DNA from: Eledone cirrhosa
Lineage: Eukaryota; Mollusca; Cephalopoda; Octopoda; Eledonidae
Direction: 5' to 3'
DNA: 64,000 bases
Assembly (NCBI GenBank): GCA_964016885.1
Contig: OZ024743.1
Location: 192,568,655 to 192,632,654, forward strand
The first letter of the stretch is position 1; each line of letters starts with the position of its first letter. Under the pieces are notes generated by a model, which searched no databases, had not been told where the DNA came from, and worked only from the letters and a program-made list of their open reading frames with translations. Below are positions 11,745-22,884 of this stretch, piece after piece. The position numbers were made by a program, and so were the translations under genes.

Positions 11745-11828
11745 TATATAATGAAGGAAGTGTGGTAAGGAACTAGATGGACCCTAACGCACCAGAGTAC
11801 TCAAAACTTAGGGTAGTAGAGTGGGTAA
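11745..11828 (+). repeat. Dispersed repeat linked to the hairpin element
   Basis: 'gtgtggtaaggaactagatg', 'gaccctaacgcaccagagta', 'ctcaaaacttagggtagtag', 'agtgggtaataggaaaa'. Two other copies lie at 45418 and 46727. Here and at 46727 it runs straight into hairpin-arm sequence. Confidence 0.65.
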
Positions 11829-11956
11829 TAGGAAAATGTTTAACCCCGACGGCAGAGCTCAAGCCATTTCGACAGCTATTTCTGGACTAGTGAAGTAGTC
11901 CAGAAATAGCAGTCGAAACGGCTTGAGCTCTGCCGTCGGGGTTAAATATTTTCCTA
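11829..11956 (+). repeat. Long hairpin (foldback) element, 61-bp arms
   Basis: Arms 11829-11889 and 11896-11956 are inverted complements with 3 mismatches in 61 and a 6-nt loop (gtgaag). The arms contain 'aaccccgacggcagagctca' and 'cagctatttctggacta'. TA repeats follow on the right. No TIR/target-duplication pattern is evident beyond the arms. Confidence 0.85.
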
Positions 11957-12299
11957 TATATATATATATAATCATTTAACATCCATTTTCCCAGAGAGAG
12001 AAAGTGTGTGCACATACACATGTGTATTTCAGAATGTAGCATGTCCAGCCCATGCAGGTATGGAAAATAGACATAAAACTGATGATAATATATATTAAGT
12101 GCTCAAAGATCAAGAAGGCCACAAATCTAGGTAGTACTTGATGCATGTATAGTTGTTGAATAGACACAGTAATAGAGGTGTGGTCCAATGAAGAGAGGCC
12201 TCTGGTTCAAATAAAATCACACACACACACACACACACAGTGGCAGTCAGCAGTTATCAAGAGTATCACACACAATATGAAACTAAAATTTGAATTTTT

Positions 12300-12480
12300 A
12301 AAGAAAGGAAAAAAAAAAAAAAAAAAAAAAAGCGTGCCCAATTCCCCCCCACCCCCCACACACACAAAAACAAAACAAAAAAAACAAAAACAAATCTATA
12401 TTCAGAGTGCATAATACACGAAATTAGCAAAAGGCATAAAAAAAAAAAAAAAGACAAGAGAAAAAAAAGAACAGAACAAA
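12300..12480 (+). repeat. A-rich and C-rich low-complexity run
   Basis: A run of 22 A (about 12309-12331), a C-rich patch, (CA)n and more A runs. It gives mirror-image nonsense ORFs on both strands. Confidence 0.8.
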
Positions 12481-12874
12481 AAGAGAGGAAGGGAGATAAG
12501 CAGGAAGGAAGGAAAGAAAATAGCCGCCCCTACTTCACTATGCTATAATTTCACACACATACACACACACATTATATACATATATACACACAAACATACA
12601 CACACGTGTGTATATAAATGTGTATGTGTTTGTATGTATATATATATAGGTGTGTATGTTATCAGTGATAATACCTTGTCTAACATACTGGTCAGCAGCA
12701 ACGTGGGAGTCTGCATCATAAGATGGTGTATTTGTATCTGGAGAAAAGGGAGGAAATTAATAGATTTATATTTATATATGTATATATAACACGTTATGAA
12801 AGAGATTGTGTTGCCAGTGGGACGAACTGTATATTTATAATGAGAGACTGTAGGTGGAACAGAAGAGGTATGTT

Positions 12875-14143
12875 GAGAGAGAAGAGAGAGAGAGAGAGAA
12901 GAGAGAGAGAGCAGAGAGAGCAGAGAGAGAGCAGAGAGAGAGCAGAGAGAGCAGAGAGAGAGCAGAGAGAGAAAAGAAAGAGAGAGCAGAGAGAAAAGAA
13001 AGAGAGAGCAGAGAGAAAAGAAAGAGAGAGCAGAGAGAAAAGAAAGAGAGAGCAGAGAGAAAAGAGAGAGAGCAGAGAGAAAAGAGAGAGAGCAGAGAGA
13101 AAAGAGAGAGAGCAGAGAGAAAAGAGAGAGAGCAGAGAGAAAAGAAAGAGGGCAGAGAGAAAAGAAAGAGCAGAGAGAAAAGAAAGAGCAGAGAGAAAAG
13201 AAAGAGAGCAGAGAGAAAAGAAAGAGAGCAGAGAAAGAGAGCAGAGAGAGAAGAGAAGAGAGAAAAGGGAAGAGAGAAGAGGGAAGAGAGAAGACAAGAG
13301 AGAGAAGACAAGAGAGAGAAGACAAGAGAGAGAAGACAAGAGAGAGAAGACAAGAGAGAGAAGACAAGAGAGAGAAGACAAGAGAGAGAAGACAAGAGAG
13401 AGAAGACAAGAGAGAGCAGAGAGAAGACAAGAGAGAGCAGAGAGAAGACAAGAGAGAGCAGAGAGAAGACAAGAGAGAGCAGAGAGAAGACAAGAGAGAG
13501 CAGAGAGCAGAGAGAAAGCAGAGAGAGCACAGAGAGCGAGAGCGAGAGCAGAGCGCAGAGAGAGCAGAGAGCCGAGAGAGAGAAGAGAAGAGAGAAGAGA
13601 GAAGAGAGAAGAGAAGAGAAGAGAGAAGAGAGCAGAGAGAGCAGAGAGAGCAGAGAGCAGAGAGCAGAGAGAGCAGAGAGCAGAGAGAGAAGAGAGAGAG
13701 AAGAGAGAGAGGAGAAGAGAGAGAGAAGAGAGAGAGGAGAAGAGAGAGAGGAGAGAAGAGAGAGAAGAGAGGAGAGGAGAAGAGAGGAGAAGAGAAGAGA
13801 GGAGAAGAGAGCGATAGAGAGGAGAAGAGAGCGATAGAGAGGAGAAGAGAGCGATAGAGAGGAGAAGAGAGCGATAGAGAGGAGAAGAGAGCGATAGAGA
13901 GGAGAAGAGAGCGATAGAGAGGAGAAGAGAGCGATAGAGAGGAGAAGAGAGCGATAGAGAGGAGAGCAGAGAGAGAGAGAGCGATAGAGAGGAGAGCAGA
14001 GATAGAGAGGAGAGCAGAGAGAGAGAGAGAGCGATAGAGAGGAGAGCACAGAGAGAGAGAGAGAGCAGAGAGAGAGAGAGAGCGAGAGAGAGCAGAGAGA
14101 GAGAGAGAGAGAGCGAGAGAGCAGAGAGAGAGAGAGAGAGAGC

Positions 14144-14175
<32 letters not shown>

Positions 14176-14232
14176 CGATAGAGAGGAGAGAGAGAGCGAT
14201 AGAGAGGAGAGAGAGAGCGAGAGAAAGAGAAT
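12875..14232 (+). repeat. 1.36-kb GA-rich satellite with nested higher-order units
   Basis: Almost pure purine on plus, with rare C and T. Nested blocks are visible: 'agcagagagaaaagaaagag' style units (12958-13245), a 14-bp 'agaagacaagagag' unit (about 13290-13410), a 21-bp unit mixing that with 'agcagag' (about 13410-13505), and eight exact 20-bp copies of 'ggagaagagagcgatagaga' (13801-13960). ORFs of 300 to 528 codons span it on both strands but are pure Arg/Glu or Ser/Leu repeats, so they are not genes. The host gene is transcribed from the other strand, so its pre-mRNA is CU-rich here. Confidence 0.95.
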
Positions 14233-14337
14233 TTCTTTTATGTGTACATGGTTGTGTTTGATGAACAAACATTTTTCTTTGTGTGTATGTATGAAAAAGA
14301 TAAAAGGAGAGGTAGTGTATGTGTATATGAGCAGATA

Positions 14338-14400
14338 TACAGGGTATCCCCACAAAAATGTATACACACTTCAACAGCATTCTAATAAATATTGCCCGTA
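14338..14400 (+). mobile_element. Solo end of a Tc1/mariner-like miniature
   Basis: 'acagggtatccccacaaaaa' matches the right end of the miniature at 45777-46179 (reverse complement 'tacagggtgtccccgcaaaa'), and 'attgcccgtacatgtaatca' matches inner sequence of that element. No partner end was found nearby. Confidence 0.45.
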
Positions 14401-14557
14401 CATGTAATCAAAGTGTAATTTGGGGGAAACTGTCTGAGTGAAGAAATGCAATATCGTAGGTGTAGAATGTGAATATCTTCATAAATAACAATGTAAAGAC
14501 AATATAAAGCAATATCATTGTTTGATCAAATGAAAAGGTCCCCTAATTCCTCAAAAC

Positions 14558-14559
<2 letters not shown>

Positions 14560-14596
<37 letters not shown>

Positions 14597-14610
14597 CATC
14601 ATCATCATCA
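14560..14610 (+). repeat. (TTA)n/(TCA)n microsatellite
   Basis: About 13 ATT units followed by five TCA units. Confidence 0.9.
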
Positions 14611-15621
14611 ACATTTTGTTGTAGAATTATGAGGCCAATCATATGATTAAACTCTTCATAAAAAATAAAAAATAATTTAAAAAAAATAAATAAATAAATA
14701 AATAAATAAAAAAAAAAAAATTAAAAAAAAAACACTGGCGAACAAAGTAAAAGGACGAGCAAACAAAAGAGAAAAAAGGCTAGCGAACAAAATAAAAGGG
14801 CCAGTGAAAAAAAAGGGGGATAGTGGGTTCTGAAAAAAAAGAATTATTAAAATATACCAAATGAAACAGTTCTATCTTGCTTTGCAACATATTTGCAAAA
14901 TATGTGACAAATTAAACAGTTTTTCTACCAATTTATCTTGTGCTGTAGAATATTGGTAATGGGAAGTGGTCAGCATTGAAGTAACATGACAGTAGGTTGA
15001 AGTTAAGAATGTCTACCATGGACCCACAATGGCATTTGTGTTGCTTGCAGATTTGGAAACTGAATCATATTCCTGCATTTTACAAGGAAGGTAATTAAAA
15101 GGGTTAGTGCCAGGAAGGTTATCAAGCCATAAAACCTTACCCCAAAAAGGACTTCATGAAGAGTTTTAAGTCTGTTATTGGACATCAAGGCTAATTTCTT
15201 CTTTAATAGGAAAAATAGCCGTAGATTTGCATGTTGTTGAATGTATACAATGCTTTGTATGGTTTAGATTAGGTGCATTAACTCAGTGTTGTAGGTAGCG
15301 ACTAAAAGTTAGCAACAAAGAGAAAGCTTGACTATAAAGCATTGCCTCAAAAAGAATCCCATGATGAGCATGAAGTTTATCATGTGTCCCCCATATGGCT
15401 AACATCTACTTTTGGAGAGAAACTAGTCTTAAAACCTTTGTTGCTGTTGAAATTGAGATTAAGACAACTGTGGAAACATTACAATGGTGTAGAATGTCAA
15501 TGACAAGGCTGTAGTGATTGATCTTTCAGCAGTTTCTTCAATGAGCATTCAGCTGTTCAATCAACTGAACTTCAAACTGGGCTGGGCAGTAGATATATAC
15601 TGAAAAAAACTTTCTTACTAA

Positions 15622-15834
15622 ATGATTGCTACTTTAGGCACAAGGAGAGAAATTTTAGGAGAGGGGAAAGTCAATATTGACTTCAGTTCCTTACTGGCAC
15701 TGTATTTTATCAATCCTAGAAATATGAAAAGCAATGTTGATCTTAGCAGAATTTAAACTTAGAATGTAAAGAGCTGGAACGAATACTGCTAAGCATTTAT
15801 TCAGCAATTTAACATCTGCCAATCAACTGCCCTC
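15622..15834 (-). repeat. SINE family A, diverged
   Basis: 'tactttaggcacaaggagag', 'gaggggaaagtcaatattga', 'tactggcactgtattttatc' and a degraded head ending 'tctgccaatcaactgccctc'. Confidence 0.65.
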
Positions 15835-15868
15835 TTTGTAATTTCATAAATGATATGGTGCAGGCTTG

Positions 15869-16075
15869 GATAGTGGAGGCGCATGGCCTAGTGGTAAGCA
15901 TGTTGGACTTAGTCATCATCTGTGGGTTTGGTTCCTGGACTGGGTTGTGTGTTGTGTTCTTGAGTAAAACATTTCATTTCACATTGTACCAGTATAATCA
16001 GCTGAAAACGAGTACCAGCAATAGCTGGAGGTTTAACCCTGTGATGGACTGGCATCACAAAAACTGGCCGAATGA
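15869..16075 (+). repeat. tRNA-derived SINE (family C)
   Basis: Head 'aggcgcatggcctagtggta', B-box-like 'gggtttggttcctggac', body 'ttgagtaaaacatttcattt' and 'gaaaacgagtaccagcaata'. A second tRNA-like head ('tatgtggttaagaagtttgc', with 'aagttcaatccca') follows at 16107-16215. Confidence 0.65.
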
Positions 16076-16254
16076 GCCTCCAGGCTCGAGAGACATTTTG
16101 TTGTATGATTTTTTTTATATGTGGTTAAGAAGTTTGCTTCACAACCATGTTTCCAAGTTCAATCCCATGCTCTGGTACGTAAGGGCAAGTTTCTTGATCA
16201 ATGCCTTGTAAGTGAATTTAGTAGATAGGAACTAATCAATCCCATCATATAGAT

Positions 16255-16372
16255 GTGTGTGCATAAATGCACGATTGTGTGCACGCGTGTGTATGCACAC
16301 GCGTGTGTGTGCATGTTTATGTATGTGTGTATGCATGTATGTGTATGGTATGCATGCATGTGTGTGTGTGTG
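16255..16372 (+). repeat. Alternating (GT/GC/AT)n tract
   Basis: Purine-pyrimidine alternation including 'gcacgcgtgtgtatgcacac', a composition prone to Z-DNA. A similar tract lies at 30660-30755. Confidence 0.7.
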
Positions 16373-16824
16373 TCATGTTGCTGCCTGTTTATCTATATCA
16401 ACATTCTTTAAAGGGCTAACATTTTTTATGTCCCTCATGAATATTATATCCCACTATGATATATACCCTACTAAAAAAAAAATAAAAAAAATTATAAAAT
16501 ATTGGTTGGTATCAGGAAGGTTATTCAGCTGTAGAAAAATTGTTTAATAAGAAAAAAAAGAAAAAAAAAACTTGTCCACCATCATAATAGATTCCAGTTA
16601 CGACCATTTATAGTTCAACTGCAAGCATTTGTAGGTCAAAACATTGAAGACAGCACATCCTAAATCTTCAAATAACCAGCAAAAGTTTACCAGCCTACAC
16701 ATTAGGACTCATTAATTCAAATTCAATATTTCATTGTTCGTTTGGTCACTATTCTTAATACTTCAAGCCTCACTCCACCATGAAGAGCTACCAGCTCTCT
16801 GTGATATTAATTAGTTAAAGCTTG

Positions 16825-17090
16825 TTGTAAACCTAGAGGTTCATCCGGCCAGATCTTATTCCAGTTTTCTTGGTATTAAGTTGATGGAGTACAACACTCT
16901 CTTCTGAACAGGATGCCTGTTTGTTAGAGTTAACCCCAGCTGCACTTGGTATTCATTTCTTCAGCTGAGAAGGCAGGAGCAACATGTATTGTTCAAGGAC
17001 ACACATCAATGCGCAGTCATGGAATTGAATACACAACCATATGACTGCAAGTGTAACACACAGAGCTACTCCCACTGTTGACTACAAAAG
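16825..17090 (-). repeat. tRNA-derived SINE (family C)
   Basis: Minus-strand copy: 'ccggccagatcttattccag', 'ggtattcatttcttcagctg', 'tgttcaaggacacacatcaa', ending in a degraded head near 'aagtgtaacacacagagcta'. Confidence 0.6.
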
Positions 17091-17116
17091 GTTTCTCCTT
17101 TTGTACAAAAGGATGA

Positions 17117-17545
17117 TGCCTGTGTGCAAAGCGCGATGCTGCATGGTAGTGAAACGTGGGCTGTGACTCGAGGATGTGTGTAGACTGGAGAGAAATGAAG
17201 CAGTCATGCTCCATTAGGTGTGCAATGTAAGAGTGAGAGAGAGGCAGAGCTTGGACAAGTTGGAGAAGCTAGGATTAAGAGGAATTCAAGGTAGTGTGCA
17301 GGAGAGAAGACTGTTGGTTTGGATGTGATGAGCATGGACAATAATCATTGGGTGAAGAAGTACCAGGAAATGCCAGTGGAAAGAAGTTGTGGTAGAGGTA
17401 GACCAAGAAAGACCTGGGCAGAGGTTGTGAGAGCTGACCTTAAATCACGAACTCACAGGATCGTACATGTAGAGAAATGCCATGCTGAGAAGGGCCCATT
17501 CAACCAATACAAGCATGGAAAAGTGGATGTTAAAACGATGATGAT
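17117..17545 (+). mobile_element. LINE (non-LTR) 3' remnant, plus strand
   Basis: Translates as ACVQSAMLHGSETWAVTR near 17118-17171, then after frame breaks as NNHWVKKYQEMPVERSCGRG and RPRKTWAEVVRADLKS (about 17340-17442). These match the C-terminal end of a widespread non-LTR reverse transcriptase family (recalled GSETW, WVKKC and GRPKKTW blocks). The tail ends in 'catggaaaagtggatgttaa' with an ATG/GAT repeat. Frames are broken; no function remains. Confidence 0.7.
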
Positions 17546-18039
17546 ATCATGTAATCCAACAATTAAGAATTCATTATAGTCATTCTGTGAGTACTGGCTG
17601 GTGATTACCAAATTTATGGACAGATGTTCTAAGACATAGAAGAGTTAAAGTTTCATATAAAACTATTATATATACAAGTTTTCCTCCATTAGAGTAAAAC
17701 AACAAAACAGGTTAGTGACAACGTAAACAAAGCTTATATGTATGTGGGTGTTTATATGTGTGTGTGCATATATATATAAATATATATACATGTATATGTG
17801 TGTATATATATGTACACATACACACAATTTGGCTTCATTCCAATAAAACAACTGTATCACATATTCAGTAACCTATGATGAAGCACTAACTATGAGATAT
17901 TCAAAGTAGAGATTTAATAAACAATACTCTTAACACCCACAAGCCTACACATTTGTTAATTCTTATAGATGTGTATGTATGCAGGCAAGTCTTTCCTTTC
18001 AATCAAAATATCACCAGTATACACAACTTTTAAATCATC

Positions 18040-19650
18040 ATTGTTTTTACATCTGTTTTTCCATGCTTGCATGGGTTGGACAGATCCTTCTCAGCACAGC
18101 AACTCTCCATGTTCCTTCATCATCATCTGAGTTTTTGTGATTTGAGGTCAGCCTTCACCACCTCTGCCAAGGTTTTTTTGGGTCTACATCTACTGTAGCT
18201 TCTTTGCACTGGCATTTTCTGGCACTTTTTCACCCACCGGCCATTGCCATGTCCATCACATGTCTATACCAATGCAGTCTTCTCTTCCTTAAATCCAGCT
18301 TCTCCTGCAGCTCATCCAAGCTCTGCCTTTGTATCATATTTACATTGCACATCCAATGAAGCGCGGTTGCTTCATTCTCTTCAGTCTAAACATGTCTTCC
18401 ACACTCAGAGCCCATGTTTCACTACCATGAAGCATCGCACTTCACACATAGGCATCATACAGTTGTTCCTTAGTATGCTGGGGTTCTGAAAAGTTCTTGG
18501 CCTTGGGTTAAAAAAATACAAGAGGATCAGTTAATGATTTATTTCAACATATTTCCCTCTCAGATTCACACACTTATTACAATGGTCCTTCAGTTATTTA
18601 TAAGCCCTGTAAAAAGAACATGTTGGGTTGGGCCTCCAACCAGGCCTCTGTAGCAACGATCAAGCCAGGAACGTTTCAGCACCCCTCGTATATAGGGAGA
18701 AAACATTTGTAGTCAACAATGGGAGTAACTCCCTAAACTTTTCCCATCCTATCCTTATTCTAGCTATCATACTCTTAGAGCAACCTTCTCTGCTGCTTAT
18801 TAAGTCACCTAGATAGCAGACGCTAACAACCACTTCTATGGACCCTTCCTGACCCTTTTCTCCTTGATTACCTCTGTGCATCTACATACAAAATTTTCCT
18901 TTCATGTTAGTCTACCCATTATCCCATTACATCTCTTTTGTATCCAAAATTTACATATGTACATCATATAGAGTTCATGCCTACTCTTTTTCAACATATT
19001 GAGCAGGGCCACTTCCCTGAAGGAAGCAGAGTCCTATCTTCTTTCCTACTCACCAATACTTTAGTTTTGACTAAGTTTACTCTCAGACCTTTTGATTCCA
19101 AATTCTGTTTCCATAGTTGGAAATTATTTTCTAGTTCTTTTATGGATTTGGCTATACTGACCAAATCATCAGCATAGAGAAGTTACCATGGGCAGCCAGT
19201 TTTAAACTCCTCTTATGGCCTAGAGAACTATGATGAACAGCAGTGGGCTAAAAATTTAACCTTGAACTTCCCGTACCTTGAATTCCTCATTAAACTCATT
19301 TCCTACTCTCACTCCTCTGTACATAGCTTGCATTGCTCTCAAGTCATTCTTCTACACCTAATTTCCTTAGGGACCACTAGATAATAGATCAAGGTACTGT
19401 CCTTTTCTAGATTAACAAAAGCTAAATATAATATAGTGGCTTATTCTTGGCTAGGAACTTCTCTTGCAGTTGCCTCACTAGAAAGAGGGCATCTATAGTA
19501 CTTTTCCCAGGCATGAAACCAAACAGCATCTCATCTATTTTGACTGTCCCTAATTAGTTGCACTAACTTTCTGTCACTTTTATAATTTGAGCCATTAATT
19601 TTATTCCTCTGAAGTTGCTTCTTTCTAGAGCATCACCTTTGTCCCTTGTA
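18040..19650 (-). mobile_element. Non-LTR retrotransposon remnant, reverse transcriptase to 3' end
   Basis: Minus strand, read from 19650 down: a block near FRGIKLMAQ, then FGFMPGKSTIDALFLVRQLQ (fingers/palm of the RT), then a degraded palm. SVCYLGDLISSREGCSKS and WEKFRELLPLLT follow at 18660-18850, then after an insertion the WVKK/RP-KTLAEVVKADLKS end and the 'gtccaacccatgcaagcatg' tail near 18070. It is cut by stops and frameshifts and has lost its 5' half. Same broad family as 17117 and 23278. Confidence 0.75.
18486..18662 (-). mobile_element. Mariner-like transposase fragment inside the LINE
   Basis: The minus strand reads ATEAWLEAQPNMFFLQGL, then a frameshifted TEGPL..VCESERE block, then SLTDPLVFF. 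The order resembles the C-terminal end of mariner-type transposases (W..A.P..FF..GL). Its position interrupts the LINE reading between 18480 and 18663, so it is likely a later insertion. Confidence 0.45.
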
Positions 19651-20342
19651 GCAATCTATGATTGCACTGTTGCACTGGGTGTGACTATCCTGTATTATCT
19701 GGCAATATATAATATATACACGTATATATATATACACATACATAGACACAAATATATATATATATATATATCTGTACATAATACTATAAGTTTCTCTAAT
19801 GATACATGACTATATAGATATATTTTTTTAATTTGAATTATTGATGTTCTGGACAAACATCCATTGAACTTTCCTGCTGAGAAATATATTCATCATACAT
19901 ATATGTTACGATACTTTAAATTTGTATATATATATATTCCTGTGTGTTGTCTTTTGCACAAGATTCAAACATTGTCTTTGCCTTGTTCACAGCTCTCTCC
20001 GAATTGAATAATTAATTTCATGCCACTCAGAAACAATGAACTCATTTTGTGTATCATTGAGCATTGATCCAAATAATCAACTTGTGTTGCCTTCCTGCAA
20101 ATACAAAATCAATAGATGTGTGTGTGCGCACACACGCACACTTTATTGGCTGTTAGGTTTACCAATATGAAAAAATTAGTCCAAGTACCATTTGAAGGTG
20201 ATGGGATCTTTTTCTTCCTTGGTTTGAACAATTATGTTCACAGACACGATAAGTACATTTGCACATGAAGGAAAGGGATATAAATTTGAGAGAGAGAAAG
20301 GGGCTAAATAGAGATTCCATCAGTAAATGCTGTTTACAATAC

Positions 20343-20563
20343 CTGTTGTTGGAGTTTCTTCATCAGCAGGCTTCTCTGTGTCAGTCATCCATTGCAGCAC
20401 TTTAAAGGAAAGAGACTGTTTCGATGGATTGCTGCCAGTTAGTTTCATTTCAGCAGCTTCTTCAGCACGTCGTGCCTCCTCAACACGCTTTGCCGATTCA
20501 TTTTCATTGATAAGCTTATAAACTTCAGAATCACGGTAATTTATCTTTGGTTTGTCAGGTAAC
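20343..20563 (-). CDS. Zasp: ZASP/PDLIM-like gene, exon with DSEVYKLI and SFKVLQ blocks
   Basis: A 221-nt exon (1 nt + 73 codons + 1 nt). The acceptor tctcttgtcttcag is strong; the donor is CAG|gtattg. Near the start is DSEVYKLINENE, then a charged helix (AKRVEEARRAEEAAEMKL), then SFKVLQWMTDTEKPADEE. Both blocks resemble the conserved region between the ZM motif and the LIM domain in PDLIM proteins (for example SEVYKM and SFRILAQMTGTE, recalled). The first base completes a Gly codon from the 28165 exon; the last base pairs with TT of the 1904 exon. The open frame runs a few codons into the intron on each side, but the splice sites define the exon. This is one of the two best-supported coding segments in the window. 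Confidence 0.87.
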
Positions 20564-21249
20564 CTGAAGACAAGAGAGAAAAGAAAATAAGATACAGGTA
20601 TCAAATCATAAGGTATCAATGGTTGCTGATGTGTTGCAGACCATCAGTGCACTCTTGTGGAAAAAAAATGTGAAAAATGAAGGACTTTAGTTTGTGGTTA
20701 ATGATAACAAAAATGTAAATAAAATATAATATAAATATGCTGGAAAAAAAAAAAAAAACCCAAACACCCCCAATAAACTTATATCATGAACATTGAACAA
20801 ATAAACTGAACATTAAAAAACAAAATGGATGAAATGGACTTGGAATGTCATACCAAATTGAAGCATTGGACAATATATACAGTATTTTGTGATATTGTAT
20901 AAGATTTATTTAGTGTAAGGCTCAATGGATGTAAATTTAAAGTACTGAATTTCTGACTTCATGATAAAGTTCAAATCTTATTTAATTGTGTTGTACCAGT
21001 AGATAATGTATGAAGCTTGTGCAAGGTACATGTCTTTGTCAGTCAGTTAAACAGAAGAAAGTTTGATGAAATACAGACCTCACTTCTACCAGTTGAATGG
21101 TTAGCATTAGGAACTGGTAAAAACAACTGCCCTAACAACAAACCATCAAATACACGGAGAAAGAAGAAAAAAAATTTACAATAGAAAGACAAACTGGAAA
21201 AAGATCCCACTAGCACTATCATGGTAAAAGTTCTTATTCCCAGTTTATG

Positions 21250-21541
21250 TAGAGTGGAAAATAACAAAAAGCACCCAGTTCACACTGTAAAGTGGTTGTG
21301 TAGGTGTCATGACAAAAATGCCCTGCCCACACTGTAAAGTGGTTGTTTTGGTGCCACAACCAAAAGCATCCAGTCCACACTGTAAATGTGGTTGGCCTTA
21401 GGAAGGGCATCCAACCATAGAAACCAAGCCAGAAAGAGTTCTGTATGAGCAAGACAGTCATCTGATCTGGCTTGTCTCGTGATGGGACAACTCATCTAAC
21501 CCATGTTCGCATGGAAAAATGGACGTTAAACAGTGATGATG
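21250..21541 (+). repeat. SINE-like repeat (family B) with a triplicated 5' block
   Basis: A block of about 46-60 bp ('cacactgtaaagtggttg' plus 'ggtgtcatgac...') occurs three times (about 21270-21385) before the usual 'ggttggccttaggaagggca' body and 'gcatggaaaaatggacgtta' tail. Confidence 0.65.
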
Positions 21542-21594
21542 ACATATGTTAATTAAAGTGTCTGAAGCCTTGAAGCCCAACAGAGTGGAGATTG

Positions 21595-21812
21595 TTGCAG
21601 TTTTATTGACATTAAGTGATTGAATGTACAAGATGGATGCTAGTCCATCACAAGGTTAAACTTCAGCTGTTGCTGGTACTCATTTTTAGCTGAATTGTCT
21701 AGAACAATGTAAAAAGTGTTTTTCTTCAAAGCACAATACACCATCTTGTCTGGTTATATTATTACCATGAGTCCAACTCCCTAATCACTAGGCCACACAC
21801 CTTCACAACATG
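21595..21812 (-). repeat. tRNA-derived SINE (family C)
   Basis: 'gatgctagtccatcacaagg', 'cagctgttgctggtactcat' and 'taatcactaggccacacacc' on plus: reverse-oriented and moderately diverged. Confidence 0.6.
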
Positions 21813-22039
21813 TCCTAAAGTAATGAGGTCATTGATAGTTTTTGCAGTTGAGTAATCCACTGAATCAACTAGCTTCAGAACAGATTATGATTCTCAGTTT
21901 AAAATCAGAATTTCAAAGTTTCGAATTTCAAGACAACATTAAACAAGATCATTACAGAATGTTAATCAAGAAATTCATTCATCAGTTGGTTAAATTCATA
22001 TCACAAAGTCTGTTCAAACAGAGTTGACTGAATCACATT

Positions 22040-22300
22040 AGCCCTTTTCTTACAATATTTCTAGTGAAAAACATCTATAATTCTCAAATAATCAAGAATT
22101 TGGTGGGATTTAGCCATATAGCTAAATTTCTCATTATTACGCTGGTGTTTAGAGCCTAAATAAACAAAGGTTGTTATAAAATCAGGATACAAAGTTTGTA
22201 GATAAATATAAACATTAGAACAGTTTTTGTATTATAGAAACAGGGGTGGTTTCTAGTGATTTGGTATAAAAGTGGTCTTGATATGTATTCTGAAATAACT
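22040..22300 (-). mobile_element. piggyBac-like miniature element, decayed
   Basis: Reverse orientation: 'ttagcccttttcttacaata' at one end, 'aataatcaagaatttggtgg' inside and 'tttggtataaaagtggtc' at the other. Terminal TTAA is mutated. Confidence 0.45.
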
Positions 22301-22338
22301 AACTCCAGTTGTCAGTTTTAAATTTTAAACATCAAGTG

Positions 22339-22339
<1 letters not shown>

Positions 22340-22373
<34 letters not shown>

Positions 22374-22490
22374 ATAGCGATCACAGCTATCTGGTACAGA
22401 GTTTATATCCTTAATATTTCACTACAGATCTTCCAGACAAAAATAGACAAAATAAAAATATGAAAAAAAAAAAAAAAAAAAAAAAATGAC
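22340..22490 (+). repeat. Long A runs
   Basis: A run of about 31 A (22340-22370) and another of 23 A (22464-22486), likely retroposon tails or slippage products. Confidence 0.85.
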
Positions 22491-22884
22491 ACAGCAAATC
22501 AAAAATACTATGAAATATATGGTTAACATTATTTGGAGAATACCAGTACAATGCAAGTTAGAAATATAGGATTGAAAACTAGAGTAATAAACAAAAAAAA
22601 AAAAATTTACATTTTTACCATATATCCCATGACATTTCAGAATGACGCTTTTTCAAAATAAAGGACATGGATTGTCATGGTGTTTTATTTTTCTTACTCT
22701 TGTATTTTTCACTTAGCATTTCCCAAACAATCATAACCAAAAAACACTGTTTCAACTGTTATACTACATCTATGACAAACAAGCATTTTACCACAATTTT
22801 CTCTTGTGACTAGATATACACAAAATATACTACATCTATGACACAGCATTGCAAAATGACACCTAAAAGTCAGTTTGAAAATTA

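Larger units (their letters stand above)
2003..20342 (-). other. Intron of the ZASP/PDLIM-like gene (18.3 kb)
   Basis: Spliced out between the exons at 20343 and 1904 if both are real. It contains SINEs of three families, a 609-bp Helitron, piggyBac-like miniatures, two hairpin elements, the 1.36-kb GA satellite and two LINE remnants, listed separately. I see no further exon, but short exons of a mollusc gene would be easy to miss by eye. In 6060-7040, 14240-15600 and 17600-18040 I see only AT-rich unique-looking DNA and microsatellites. Confidence 0.6.

Noticed and set aside
12543..14380. ORFs of 316, 364, 327, 510 and 528 codons on both strands
   Set aside because: All lie over the GA satellite and encode only Arg/Glu or Ser/Leu repeats in several frames at once. 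The absence of stops is a composition effect.
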